Source: JBKBYG01 sp046313435 (lineage in GTDB: Bacteria; Pseudomonadota; Alphaproteobacteria; Rickettsiales; Arcanibacteraceae). Taken from it: a stretch of 64,000 nt of DNA. The notes under the pieces are model-generated. The model had not been told where the DNA came from. It did no database searches and saw only the letters and a program-made list of their open reading frames with translations. Shown here in pieces: positions 25,950-35,251 of this stretch (positions are counted from its first letter, which is position 1; each line of letters begins with the position of its first letter). A program made the translations under genes and the position numbers. The stretch covers positions 62,001-126,000 of the forward strand of contig JBKBYG010000001.1 in NCBI GenBank assembly GCA_046313435.1, read 5' to 3'.

Positions 25950-26696
25950 TTAATCATTTCCTGGACCATCTAAGCTATAGCCTGCGGAGCGGATAGTTTT
26001 AATAAAATGTAAGTCTTCATTAGGATCTTTCAGAGCGCTTCTAAGTCTATTAATATGTACATCTATTGTACGTGTCTCAACTTGACTATCGTAACCCCAT
26101 ACGTAGGACATAATATATTCACGAGACAATATACGTTTAGGATATTCCATTAAACATTGAAGTATTTTAAATTCTGTAGGACCTAAATGTACTTCTTTAC
26201 CATTTCGTGTAACTTTATAAGAAGCAAGGTCAATTTTTAAGCCTTTATATTCTAATATTTTAGTGGTAAACATTGGTCTTGTTCTACGGAAAATAGCCTT
26301 GATTCTTGCTACTAATTCATTAGGTGAGAAAGGTTTTACAATGTAATCATCAACTCCACTATCTAATCCTTTAACCTTATCAAATTCCTCACCTTTAGCT
26401 GTAAGCATTATAATAGGAATATTTTTAGTTTCATGTTTAGTTCTTAAAATTGTACATACTTCAATTCCTGATAAACCTGGTAACATCCAATCTAAAATAA
26501 TTATATCAGGTTTAATTTCTTTAACCATTTTTAAAGCTTCATCACCATTGACTGCCTGCTTTGTAGTGAATCCATGGCGTTCCAAGCTATATGCAAGCAT
26601 TGTACGAATTGGTTCTTCATCATCTACAATAAGTACTAATGGTGTTAAAGGTACCGTGTTTTCTGATAATGAAGAATTTGCAGTTACTGTAGACAT
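25950..26696 (-). CDS. phoB: OmpR/PhoB-family response regulator, probably PhoB
   Basis: 248 residues: a receiver domain with the acidic pocket VDDEEPIRTML, phospho-acceptor Asp in IIILDWMLPGLSG, conserved Thr (IIMLTAKGEE) and Lys (DDYIVKPFS). A winged-helix effector domain follows with LGPTEFKILQCLM and VDVHINRL-type recognition (TRTIDVHINRLRSAL). The residue pattern is PhoB-like, and it lies 160 bp after pstB. No histidine kinase or phoU is present in the window. It probably controls the phosphate transporter upstream of it, by analogy with the Pho regulon. Confidence 0.88.
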   Translation of the reverse strand: MSTVTANSSLSENTVPLTPLVLIVDDEEPIRTMLAYSLERHGFTTKQAVNGDEALKMVKEIKPDIIILDWMLPGLSGIEVCTILRTKHETKNIPIIMLTAKGEEFDKVKGLDSGVDDYIVKPFSPNELVARIKAIFRRTRPMFTTKILEYKGLKIDLASYKVTRNGKEVHLGPTEFKILQCLMEYPKRILSREYIMSYVWGYDSQVETRTIDVHINRLRSALKDPNEDLHFIKTIRSAGYSLDGPGND

Positions 26697-26857
26697 AATT
26701 TAATCCTATATTTTAATTTAATTAAATTCTTTTTCCAATTTTTAAAGAAAGATTTTTAATTAGTATTCTTATTACATAATAGTAATATATAATTTTTCTT
26801 AAAATTTAAATAGAAATTTACAATTGTAATAAAAGAATTTTATATAAATTATTAATT

Positions 26858-27616
26858 TTAGCTATATCGTCCAGTAATATAGTCCTGAGTCAGTTGAAGA
26901 GTTGGATTAGTAAATAATATTTGAGTTTCATTAAATTCAATGATTTTGCCACAATTGAAAAAAGCTGTATAATCAGATATGCGTGCTGCTTGTTGCATTG
27001 AATGAGTAACTATTACGATTGTAAAATTTGTTTTTAATTCGTCTATTAATTCTTCAATTTTAGCTGTAGCAATAGGATCTAGCGCTGAACAAGGTTCATC
27101 CATTAAGATTATTTCAGGATTTATCGCAATAGCTCTAGCAATACATAATCTTTGCTGTTGTCCTCCAGATAATGAAGTGGCAATAGTATGTAAGCGATCT
27201 TTTACTTCGTTAAATAACCCAGCTTTCTTCAAACTGGTTTCAACTATTTCATCAAGATGATTCTTATTCTTGACCATTCCATGAATTTTTGGAGCATAAG
27301 CAATATTTTCATATATTGATTTTAAAAAAGGATTAGGTTTCTGAAAAACCATACCTACTTTTGTTCGTAACAATACAACATCAATTGATTTATGATATAT
27401 ATTTTTGCCATCAAGCAGAAGTTCTCCGGTAACCTTACAATCAATAATATTATCATTCATGCGGTTTATACAACGTAAGAAAGAGGATTTACCGCATCCA
27501 GAGGCACCAATCAAAGCTGTAACCTTATTTTGATATAAGTCTAAATTTATATCAAAGAGAGATTGCTTAGTACCATAAAATAAATTTAAATTATGTGAAG
27601 AAATCTTAATATTCAT
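26858..27616 (-). CDS. pstB: Phosphate ABC transporter ATP-binding protein PstB
   Basis: 252 residues. Walker [14 protein letters not shown]-loop [11 protein letters not shown], signature [14 protein letters not shown], Walker [14 protein letters not shown], and switch His in [19 protein letters not shown] and RMND(N) are typical PstB signatures. Its start overlaps the ldcA stop by four bases (ATGA type), so it is translated as part of the pstC-pstA-ldcA-pstB unit. It powers high-affinity phosphate uptake. Confidence 0.95.
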   Translation of the reverse strand: MNIKISSHNLNLFYGTKQSLFDINLDLYQNKVTALIGASGCGKSSFLRCINRMNDNIIDCKVTGELLLDGKNIYHKSIDVVLLRTKVGMVFQKPNPFLKSIYENIAYAPKIHGMVKNKNHLDEIVETSLKKAGLFNEVKDRLHTIATSLSGGQQQRLCIARAIAINPEIILMDEPCSALDPIATAKIEELIDELKTNFTIVIVTHSMQQAARISDYTAFFNCGKIIEFNETQILFTNPTLQLTQDYITGRYS

Positions 27617-28584
27617 ATCATTCCACTATCGCAAGTTAATTTAATTCTCTCATTAAACAACAATGTAGATTCAGTCCCAAAAGGCAAAGGATGATTAATT
27701 TTGCCATGTCCAAATCCAGCACCATGAATTACAGGTATAGTCATTTTATTTGCAAATCGGTTAATTGCCATATCGATCATTTCTTTATTTTCTTCAGCTG
27801 TCGGAGTAAAATCACCAATGATAATTGCTTTTGAATCTTTTAATATTTTAGTTTGATATAGATGTTCTAAGGTTCTATCGACTCGATAAGCATATTCATT
27901 TACATCTTCAAGTAGCACTATTTTATTTTTCGCATCTAATTGCCAAACTGTTCCAATACTGTTTTGAATTAAGCATAAATTACCACCTGTAATTTTTCCT
28001 CTAATAGTTTGAGAAGTTTTTGCAGCATTATTTAAAGGAGTAAAATGATCGTATGCTACTTGATTTCTTTCTCCAAAAATCAAACTTACTAATTCTTTTT
28101 CAGAAGCTGAATCATAATAATCATTTATAAATTGCTTTAAACATTTGCCATGAATACTAGGCCAGCCCCACTTATTTTGAAGAAATAAATGAAGTACAGT
28201 GATATCGCTAAATCCAATAAGTAATTTAGGAAAAGGAGGAGGAGAAAGCTTATCTAATTCTTCAATTAGTCTTGTACAGCCATATCCACCTCTAATACAC
28301 CATATTATCTTAGAATCTTCTGAATATAATGCATTTTTAAGATGTTCTAATCTTATTTCATCTGTATTTGCACAAAATATATCATATTTTTTAGCTTTTA
28401 ATTCCTCTTGAGAAGCAATAATGTTACCCGGAATTCTTGGTATGAGTTTAAGCTTTTCAAGAAAATCTTTAACTTTATTAATTTCATCACTATAAAAATT
28501 ATGTGCTGAACCTGGGGCTATAACTTCAACAATATCTCCTGTGTTTAATTTTTGCCAGCCGTAAGGATTATAATTTTTTTTCAT
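27613..28584 (-). CDS. ldcA: LD-carboxypeptidase (S66 family) inside the pst operon
   Basis: Cleaves the terminal D-Ala from tetrapeptide stems during peptidoglycan recycling. 323 residues: [12 protein letters not shown] at the N-terminus, [17 protein letters not shown], the nucleophile Ser in [11 protein letters not shown], the Glu region [17 protein letters not shown], and the His in [12 protein letters not shown]. These give the Ser-Glu-His triad of S66. Its start overlaps pstA by 17 nt and its end overlaps pstB by 4 nt, so it is embedded in the transporter operon. That placement is unusual. No signal peptide, as expected for the cytoplasmic enzyme. Confidence 0.93.
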   Translation of the reverse strand: MKKNYNPYGWQKLNTGDIVEVIAPGSAHNFYSDEINKVKDFLEKLKLIPRIPGNIIASQEELKAKKYDIFCANTDEIRLEHLKNALYSEDSKIIWCIRGGYGCTRLIEELDKLSPPPFPKLLIGFSDITVLHLFLQNKWGWPSIHGKCLKQFINDYYDSASEKELVSLIFGERNQVAYDHFTPLNNAAKTSQTIRGKITGGNLCLIQNSIGTVWQLDAKNKIVLLEDVNEYAYRVDRTLEHLYQTKILKDSKAIIIGDFTPTAEENKEMIDMAINRFANKMTIPVIHGAGFGHGKINHPLPFGTESTLLFNERIKLTCDSGMI

Positions 28585-29890
28585 ATTTTTTTCTAATAAA
28601 AATTACAATAATATTTAAGAAAATGATGATAAATACTAAAAGCAATATTGCAACTGAAACTTTATTTTTAAAAGCTATTTCAGGGCTATTTGCCCATAAA
28701 TAAATTTGGGTCGGAAGTACGGTAGTAGCAGAAAATATATTTTTAGGTGAATTGATAATAAATGCAACCATTCCAATAAGAATTAAAGGAGCCGTTTCAC
28801 CAATTGCTCTTGTAATTGCAATAATTATACCATTAAGTATTGCTGGGAAAGTAAGCGGAAGTATATGATGCATTACTACTTGCATCTTCGATATCCCTAA
28901 TGCTAACACATTTTCCTTTAATGATTTAGGTACTGACCTTATAGCTTGTCTAAAATTAAAAATCATTATAGGTAAGATGATTAAGGATAAAGTTAATCCT
29001 GCAGCAATACTTGAAGATCTGGGGAATTGATAGAATTCTATAAATAAAATTAGTCCAATTAAACCAAAAACAATAGAAGGTACAGATGCAAGATTACTAA
29101 TAGTTAATTCTATAAAATTTGAAAATTTATTTTGAGGTGCAAATTCTTCTAAATATATTGAAGTTATAAGGGCTATAGGTAATGATACAGCTATACAAAT
29201 TAATATAGTAAAAATTGAGCCAATTAAGGCAACTTTAAGGCCTGCCTTTTCTGAATATCTTGAATCAGAATTATTAAATAAACTATAATTGAAATTTAAT
29301 TTTATATAATTAGATTTTTTTAAACTTTCAAGAATGGAAATTTGACTTTTAGTTAAATTATTAGAGTTAAAATTACCTTTTAAATATTCAGTACTTAAAG
29401 AATTCAATGGTAATTTTATCTTTATGCAATTATCTTTATAAGAGAGTTGATGTTTTAATTTTAAAATATTAGATGCTTTGTATAACCCTGCTTCTTTGTA
29501 CGCTTCACTACTGCGTTCCAAGTCACCTTCGCATTCTCTTGAGCAAGCGGCTTCTGCAAGGCGTCTAATATCTAATATAGCAGAATCGCTAATTAAACTT
29601 TTTAATATAATAACATCCTCTTCATTTGATACAAAAGGTTGTAAAGCTGAATCATAAATTTTACTATAATCCTTATTTTTAATTAAATCAGAATTTATAT
29701 ATACTCTAGCTTCAATTTCATATTTTTTTAAAGCCGATAATGCATTGCTAATTAAATTACTAAACATAACGAATATTATTACAAATAAAAAGGTAATTGC
29801 GGCATAACAACAGGACTTAAAAAAAATTTCAAACCAATATCTTTTTTTTAGATTCACTTTTATACTTGGATTAACTGATAAATTATTCAT
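28568..29890 (-). CDS. pstA: Phosphate ABC transporter permease PstA
   Basis: 440 residues, longer than usual. A first membrane span (residues 20-50) is followed by a periplasmic insertion of about 170 residues, with Lys/Ser-rich text such as DSALQPFVSNEEDVI. The permease core begins at KVALIGSIFTILICIAVSLP with five further spans. The ABC-coupling loop reads RAIRSVPKSLKENVLALGISK. GETAPLILIGMVA is a PstA signature. The insertion is found in alphaproteobacterial PstA. It overlaps both neighbours. Confidence 0.93.
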   Translation of the reverse strand: MNNLSVNPSIKVNLKKRYWFEIFFKSCCYAAITFLFVIIFVMFSNLISNALSALKKYEIEARVYINSDLIKNKDYSKIYDSALQPFVSNEEDVIILKSLISDSAILDIRRLAEAACSRECEGDLERSSEAYKEAGLYKASNILKLKHQLSYKDNCIKIKLPLNSLSTEYLKGNFNSNNLTKSQISILESLKKSNYIKLNFNYSLFNNSDSRYSEKAGLKVALIGSIFTILICIAVSLPIALITSIYLEEFAPQNKFSNFIELTISNLASVPSIVFGLIGLILFIEFYQFPRSSSIAAGLTLSLIILPIMIFNFRQAIRSVPKSLKENVLALGISKMQVVMHHILPLTFPAILNGIIIAITRAIGETAPLILIGMVAFIINSPKNIFSATTVLPTQIYLWANSPEIAFKNKVSVAILLLVFIIIFLNIIVIFIRKKYEKKL

Positions 29891-31067
29891 AATATTTACT
29901 ATATTTCTTCGTTATTAGAAATGAGATCAAATTTAAGATTAGCGTCATTACAAATAAAATAAAAGCGAGCCCAAATGCGGCTAATGTCTTTGGGCTATTA
30001 AATTCTTGATCACCTGTAAGTAATAGTACAATCTGAGCAGTCAAGCTAGTAACAGAATTCAATGGATTGAAAGTTAAATTAGCTGCAAGTCCTGATGCCA
30101 TAGTTACAATCATTGTTTCACCTATGGCCCTTGATATAGCAAGTAAAATTACACTCAGTAAATTTGGCATTGCCGAAGGTAGTATAATCTTTGTAATTGT
30201 TTCAGCCTTTGTTGCCCCAAGGGCAAAAGACGCATCTCTATGAGTTTTTGAAATAGAATTAAATACTTCATAACTTAGTGACATTACAAATGGGATTATC
30301 ATAATTCCCATTACTATTCCAGCATTCAATGCACTTTCTGTGGAGATATTAATGTTAAAATATTCTCCAATATTCCGTATTTTAGGACCAATAATTAAAG
30401 CTGCAAAATATCCATAAACAATCGTAGGAATAGCGGAGAGTATTTCAATTACAGGTTTTACTAAAAGTTTAGTCTTATTAGAAGCATATTCCGATAAATA
30501 AATTGCTGATAATATTCCTATTGGTACAGATATAATGATGGAAATTATAACAATTAATAATGTGCCAAGTAAAACTGGAATAACTCCAAAACTATAGTTT
30601 AACTCTTCTATTGAATCTGTCTGCGGGCTCCAATTGAGTCCAAAAAGAAAATCTCCGACATTTATTAAATGAAAAAACTTTAATGTTTCTTTGAACAATA
30701 AAATAATTATGAGACTTGATATTAATATACATATTAAACTAATTAATAAGAAGAAATTTTTAAGTATCAAATCATAATTTTGGCGCGCGTTAAATGAAAG
30801 ATCAATTTTATAAAAAATAAATGATATAAATAGATTCAGGGCTAATAAACTTGATATATTGAAAAAAACGCTTTCATTTAAAAAAAAGATTTTTTTAATT
30901 AAAAGGGAAGATACAAATAGAATATTGAATAAAGATATTATAAATAATCCATAATAATGAGGATTACAAACAGGCTTAATAGACAATTTATAGGATAATC
31001 GCTTAATTTTAGTTTTAGCTAAATTATAATACAGGAAATTAGATATAAATAAAATCAACCAAATCAT
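29883..31067 (-). CDS. pstC: Phosphate ABC transporter permease PstC
   Basis: 394 residues. The N-terminal about 130 residues contain three or four extra spans not present in E. coli PstC. The permease core starts at FGVIPVLLGTLLIVIISII, includes the EAA-type loop THRDASFALGATKAETI and ends with a final span. RAIGETMIVTMASG is a PstC signature. Overlaps pstA by 8 nt and begins 3 bp after the EAL-like gene. No periplasmic binding protein gene pstS lies in this window. Confidence 0.93.
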   Translation of the reverse strand: MIWLILFISNFLYYNLAKTKIKRLSYKLSIKPVCNPHYYGLFIISLFNILFVSSLLIKKIFFLNESVFFNISSLLALNLFISFIFYKIDLSFNARQNYDLILKNFFLLISLICILISSLIIILLFKETLKFFHLINVGDFLFGLNWSPQTDSIEELNYSFGVIPVLLGTLLIVIISIIISVPIGILSAIYLSEYASNKTKLLVKPVIEILSAIPTIVYGYFAALIIGPKIRNIGEYFNINISTESALNAGIVMGIMIIPFVMSLSYEVFNSISKTHRDASFALGATKAETITKIILPSAMPNLLSVILLAISRAIGETMIVTMASGLAANLTFNPLNSVTSLTAQIVLLLTGDQEFNSPKTLAAFGLAFILFVMTLILNLISFLITKKYSKYYE

Positions 31068-31070
31068 AAT

Positions 31071-32240
31071 TTATCGTAGGTTATTAACCATTTTATCTAC
31101 ATGCCAGCCTTGGAATAGCGATATTCCTAAAGCCTTCCCGTATTCAATAGCATCTTCATTATCGCATCTACATAAAATAATTCTATTTACTCCACATTTT
31201 TTTATTGATTTAATTAATTTTAAATTTTCATTACTACCTAATGAAGATATTGTATCACAGTTCCATTGTAATTTTACTAAATCAAAACCTAAACTTTCGC
31301 GATCTAATTGATTAAAACTCAAATTATTTAGTCCATCTAAGCATACTTTGTACCCGGATTTTTGTAAATATTCTTTAGCAGTAATAAAAGCAGAAATATT
31401 ACTAAAAACATCTGATACATTTATTTCTATTATGATTGAAGTTTTTTGAGCAGGCTGAATAACTTTGTCAAAACTATAAAATTTTTCTGACAAAATTGTA
31501 TTTATATTTAAATTTATACTTATTGATTTATTAGAAAAACTATTAATTTTATTTTTAAGCATTTCTAGTACTTGCTCATCTAATCTATGTGTAAGATAGC
31601 GGAATAATATTGAATTTGGATTAGTTTTAAGTTGATAATCAAAGGAATGACAAAGATGGGCAATGCTTACATATATTTCCGAAAATAAGGGTCTTGGAAT
31701 ATTTGTAGATAATGCAACAATATTTTGAGTACGCATTAAAGGCAATATTTCAGCATTCATTATATCGCTTTCAATAGAAAACAAAGAATTTGCAGTCAAC
31801 TCTAGAACAGTTGTTTTTTTACGGGAAAAATCTTTTTCAGTAGCTTTTACTGATGAATCATTATTCAAATTATTAAAGAATTTTTCCCAATCAGTAAGTA
31901 AATAATAAGAGGTACAGAAATCTGGATTTTCAATTCCTTCAGATTTAAATGCTAAAGGGTCATCTATAAACAAATAGCGCAATTCAAAAATTACTTTGCG
32001 TAGTACTTCTTTATCTTCATTCTGATAAATTACAACTATATCGCCGTCTTTTAAAACAAATATGTCAATTTCATGATTTCTAAAGAATACATTTATTATA
32101 TTAATACTTATTTTAGTCTGATATTCACTTTTATTGTTTTCCTTTAATTTAGAGAAATGAAAATGAACAGCAAAGTGATTTTGACATTTGTCTTTTAAAA
32201 ATTTAAGTTGCTCTATTAATCTTAATTTATTGTTATCCAT
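31071..32240 (-). CDS. Degenerate EAL-domain-like protein
   Basis: 389 residues. The N-terminal half is unrecognised. The C-terminal half (about residues 230-385) follows the EAL phosphodiesterase fold: INLNINTILSEKFYSF (strand 2), IIIEINVSDVF where active enzymes have an E-(I/L)-TE motif, KVCLDGLNNLSF in place of the DDFGTGYSS loop, DLVKLQWNCD in place of DxxKID, and GISLFQGWHV for the last strand. Metal-binding residues are missing, so cyclic-di-GMP hydrolysis is unlikely; a binding or scaffolding role is possible. Three bp separate it from pstC. Confidence 0.6.
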   Translation of the reverse strand: MDNNKLRLIEQLKFLKDKCQNHFAVHFHFSKLKENNKSEYQTKISINIINVFFRNHEIDIFVLKDGDIVVIYQNEDKEVLRKVIFELRYLFIDDPLAFKSEGIENPDFCTSYYLLTDWEKFFNNLNNDSSVKATEKDFSRKKTTVLELTANSLFSIESDIMNAEILPLMRTQNIVALSTNIPRPLFSEIYVSIAHLCHSFDYQLKTNPNSILFRYLTHRLDEQVLEMLKNKINSFSNKSISINLNINTILSEKFYSFDKVIQPAQKTSIIIEINVSDVFSNISAFITAKEYLQKSGYKVCLDGLNNLSFNQLDRESLGFDLVKLQWNCDTISSLGSNENLKLIKSIKKCGVNRIILCRCDNEDAIEYGKALGISLFQGWHVDKMVNNLR

Positions 32241-32293
32241 AGAATCCGCATTTATAATTATTATAATCTATTATCTTATATAATTTGTCCTAA

Positions 32294-32857
32294 TTAAACA
32301 TAAATAATATTTTTCTCAGTTACTATAATATCAACTTTTTGATCATGCGCTAAATAAGGCAAAGATTGCACAATTTGGAAATCGAAACAAGGAGCAATAA
32401 CAGTAATGCCATTAGTTTTTTTGATTTGATTTAAAGTATAGTCATAATAGCCTCCACCATAACCTAATCTTATACCGTTAATATCGCATGCAATAGAAGG
32501 TACAATTACTATTTCTGGAAATATTTCTTCATTACTTGTAGGTTCAAAAATATTATATTGTCCAATAAACATATTTTTAATATTTTGAAATTTATAAAAT
32601 CTCAATAATTTAGTGTTTGGAAAAATTTTTGGTAAAGCTATATTATAATGATTTTTCAATAATATTGTATATAAATTTAATAAATTTACTTCATTATTAG
32701 TAGGGAAATAACTTGCAATATTTTTAACAAAAGGAAATTCTTCTAATAGAAGATCAAGAAGATTTTGTGATATGAAATTTGTTTTATCATTTAACAAAGA
32801 TACATCTGAGTTTAGACGAATATCTAAATATTTTTTTCTTAAAAATTTTTTATTCAA
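32294..32857 (-). CDS. fau: 5-formyltetrahydrofolate cyclo-ligase
   Basis: 187 residues; converts 5-formyl-THF to 5,10-methenyl-THF using ATP. Basic N-terminus KKFLRKKYLDIR, the middle TNNEVNLLNL and LPKIFPNTKLLRFYKF, and the signature GIRLGYGGGYYDYTL near residue 130. Its location next to 6S RNA and zapA is the same as in E. coli (ygfA) and many proteobacteria. A 53-bp gap to the EAL-like gene. Confidence 0.93.
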   Translation of the reverse strand: MNKKFLRKKYLDIRLNSDVSLLNDKTNFISQNLLDLLLEEFPFVKNIASYFPTNNEVNLLNLYTILLKNHYNIALPKIFPNTKLLRFYKFQNIKNMFIGQYNIFEPTSNEEIFPEIVIVPSIACDINGIRLGYGGGYYDYTLNQIKKTNGITVIAPCFDFQIVQSLPYLAHDQKVDIIVTEKNIIYV

Positions 32858-32875
32858 TATTTGATTACTATATTA

Positions 32876-33034
32876 TGTAGCGACCCACATCAGCCGTTGA
32901 TTAAGTGATCCTCTAAGACCTGAAGATTCAGGTGGGTGCCATATTACTTAAGCCACGGCGAAAGTAAGGAATAGCTCCCTAAAGGAGATTATTGGTCTCG
33001 GGAGATAAGTAATCTGACGCGCTGCGCAGGCCAT
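32876..33034 (-). ncRNA. ssrS: 6S RNA
   Basis: About 159 nt on the minus strand between zapA and fau, the classical position of ssrS. The two ends pair: GCG...CGTCAG near the 5' end with CTGATG...CGC near the 3' end. The middle has arms such as CACCTGAATC/ GATTCAGGTG-like pairing (ACCTGAA-TCTTCAGGT) and TATCTCCCGAGACC with GGAGCTATT around a central bubble. The region is markedly richer in G+C than its surroundings. 6S RNA mimics an open promoter and sequesters sigma70 RNA polymerase. Ends are approximate. Confidence 0.85.
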
Positions 33035-33047
33035 AGTTTTAAAAATT

Positions 33048-33374
33048 CTAAATATCAGTATATATTTTTTCTAATCTTTTTGCAAGTGTTTCAACATAAT
33101 CAGAAACTGCATTTATTGTTTCAGTTACAGCTAAATCAGAATTTGTATTATTAATTTTATTAGGATTTTCACTCAACTCTTTTATTTCATTTTCCATAAT
33201 TAAACCCGACATTATAAGAAGCATTAGATCGTTTGCTTTAGGAAAGTTTGAAGATAAATTTTTTACTCTTTTATCTAAATTAATTGCATAAGCTTTTACT
33301 TTTTCTTCTTGCCCTTCATCACAAGCTATTTGATAAGTACTGTTTCTAATCGTTATGTTTACTATCGTTGCCAT
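33048..33374 (-). CDS. zapA: Cell division protein ZapA
   Basis: 108 residues from the ATG at 33374, which has GGTGA just upstream; a GTG six bases earlier is possible. N-terminal globular part IVNITIRNSTYQIACDEGQE with the conserved ...VKAYAINLDKRVKNL, then a coiled coil (LMLLIMSGLIMENEIKEL) that gives dimers/tetramers. ZapA bundles FtsZ filaments. It overlaps the upstream coiled-coil gene by 29 nt and precedes 6S RNA. Confidence 0.88.
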   Translation of the reverse strand: MATIVNITIRNSTYQIACDEGQEEKVKAYAINLDKRVKNLSSNFPKANDLMLLIMSGLIMENEIKELSENPNKINNTNSDLAVTETINAVSDYVETLAKRLEKIYTDI

Positions 33375-33678
33375 GTTCACCGTGTAATATATCTTCTATA
33401 TCATGAATTGAATTATTTAATTCTTCAACTACTTCTAAATTTAATAATTTTATATTAGCATATTTTTCATAAATATTAGTATAATTTGCTTCTAATTTTT
33501 CTTTTTCATGAGTTATTTGTAAAAGTTTTTCTTTAAGGGTGGTAATTTCAGAAGTAGAATCCTTTTTAAGTATAGAAAGAAACTTTTGTTCAATAATTGA
33601 TTCTAAATTTTGAAAAGCAAGTGCAAGTCTTTCTTTGCTTGTATCAAGTGCATTTTTTATTTCTTGGTTTTCTTCCAT
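33346..33678 (-). CDS. Small coiled-coil protein upstream of zapA
   Basis: 110 residues, almost entirely heptad-like (LALAFQNLESIIEQKF, TLKEKLLQITHEKEKLEANY), ending in a His/Asp/Gly-rich tail. Alphaproteobacteria commonly have a short coiled-coil protein of this type just before zapA (DUF4164-like). That family assignment is by context and composition only. It could assist ZapA. GGAAGA precedes the ATG poorly; start not certain. Confidence 0.65.
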   Translation of the reverse strand: MEENQEIKNALDTSKERLALAFQNLESIIEQKFLSILKKDSTSEITTLKEKLLQITHEKEKLEANYTNIYEKYANIKLLNLEVVEELNNSIHDIEDILHGEHGNDSKHND

Positions 33679-33777
33679 AGTCTATAAGTATAATTAAAAA
33701 TTTATTTTATGGTAAATTATAAAGTTTCGATGTCAAGCTTTTTAATTCATATTGATAAGTAAAATTTATGTAAAAAT

Positions 33778-35028
33778 TCAAACACTACATAGATTTTGTT
33801 CAATCAAAATTTTATTATTTTCTACAGCAGGTTGATCGAAAGGATTAATATCTTTGAGTCTTGATACAATAATAGTTTCAAGCATGAATTTCATTATTAA
33901 AGCACCCAGTTCATGTTCCCCTAAATCATTCATTTCAATAATCCTGGTTGGGCAATTGTTTTTTACTAAACTTTCAATAGTTGCATCTTGCTCAGCAGCC
34001 ATTATATCGCCAATCGTCTTGTTAGCTATATTTCCTAAAAATTCATTTGAGTCAATAAGATCGATTTTAAGACCTTTTCCTTTGGCAGTATTTTTTATAA
34101 CAGTAAATATCTTATCTTTAGGTCCATCTAAATAAAGCTGCAATTGACTGTGCTGATCAATAGTTCCAATTGCAGGTATAGGCGTTAGTCCAAAACCACC
34201 CTTTCCAATGCTTTCAGCCCAAATCTGTCTATATAAATTAGTAAACTCTATAAGCTGATCACTGTAAGCCATCATCACAAGATTTTGAAAATGATTATGC
34301 ATACTATAAACAAAAGCAGACCCAAAAGAAATATCAGATCTTTCTTTATGATTTAGCAAATCATCTATAACAGTTTTTGCACCTTCTCTAATATTTGTTG
34401 GATCAAGGCCTGCAACTGACGCTGCTATTAATCCAACATTAGTGAAAGCTGAAAACCTGCCACCAATATTATCATGATTTAATATTACTGCACCAATCGA
34501 TTGACCTATATTTCTAATTGGATTATTTGTAGGGTCTGTTATGAAATAAAAGCTTTTACTAAAGTTATAATTGGAAAACTCTTTTTTAATTTTATTAATT
34601 GTAAGGGCAAGCAATGAAAGAGTCTCATATGTTTTACCGGATTTGCTTACTATTAGAAAGGCAGTCTCCTCAATATTTATTTGATTCAAAAATCTTTCGG
34701 TGACTATAGGATCAATATTTTCTAAATAATAGATTTTTATTTTATTTACATAAATATTTAAATTAACTAAAGCCTTGCTACTAAGGCTTGAGCCACCAGT
34801 GCCTATAATTACTAAATTAGCAAAATTATCTTTAATTCTTGAAGCGATTTCTTGAATTTCAACAAAATCTGAACTTTGATAAGGAATATTTAAAAGAGGG
34901 AATTTATTTTCCTTTTTTTGATTTTGAAATTCAACACATATACTATTTATTTTTTCTAATGTTAGAGCAAATAAAGGATCATTGAAAATATCTCTTTTTT
35001 GGTATTTAAATGTCTGAGTATAAAGCAT
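33778..35028 (-). CDS. pgi: Glucose-6-phosphate isomerase
   Basis: Interconverts glucose-6-P and fructose-6-P. 416 residues, the shorter bacterial form. The SIS fold is visible: LVIIGTGGSSLSSKALVNL (phosphate site), FLIVSKSGKTYETLSLL, the signature VILNHDNIGGRFSAFTNVGL, the catalytic Glu region SIGKGGFGLTPIPAIGTIDQ with HSQLQLYLDGP, and a C-terminal Lys/Gln helix. Retention supports a glycolytic or gluconeogenic route to sugar phosphates for cell-wall precursors. Confidence 0.95.
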   Translation of the reverse strand: MLYTQTFKYQKRDIFNDPLFALTLEKINSICVEFQNQKKENKFPLLNIPYQSSDFVEIQEIASRIKDNFANLVIIGTGGSSLSSKALVNLNIYVNKIKIYYLENIDPIVTERFLNQINIEETAFLIVSKSGKTYETLSLLALTINKIKKEFSNYNFSKSFYFITDPTNNPIRNIGQSIGAVILNHDNIGGRFSAFTNVGLIAASVAGLDPTNIREGAKTVIDDLLNHKERSDISFGSAFVYSMHNHFQNLVMMAYSDQLIEFTNLYRQIWAESIGKGGFGLTPIPAIGTIDQHSQLQLYLDGPKDKIFTVIKNTAKGKGLKIDLIDSNEFLGNIANKTIGDIMAAEQDATIESLVKNNCPTRIIEMNDLGEHELGALIMKFMLETIIVSRLKDINPFDQPAVENNKILIEQNLCSV

Positions 35029-35049
35029 ATTATTTATTAGATGTCTGTA

Positions 35050-35251
35050 TAGTAGTTTGATTTGAAGTTTGAGCCTCGTTGCTCATCTAGCATTTTGCCT
35101 TTTCTCATTAATATTACTATGTCGTCGTAAGTGCAGTCTAAAGGCTTGGGCACATATTATAATACGCTCACTCGCTTTCACCTTATATTCCTAGTATTAA
35201 TTATAAAGCAGAAATGGTATTGCTTTTCTCAAAATTCAACTGAAACAACTA
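35050..35251 (-). repeat. Inverted-repeat element, long copy C
   Basis: About 202 bp. Left end TAGTAGTTTGATTTGAAGTT; right end read inward TAGTTGTTTCAGTTGAATTT. Next to the left end on the minus strand it has AATGCTAGATGAGCAACGAG, matching copies A and B. The extra ~100 bp in the middle (containing GTGAAAGCGAGTGAGCG) is absent from A and B, so it is either a fuller version or carries an insertion. Its outermost TAG is the stop codon of the neighbouring M16 gene. It separates pgi from that gene. Confidence 0.75.
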
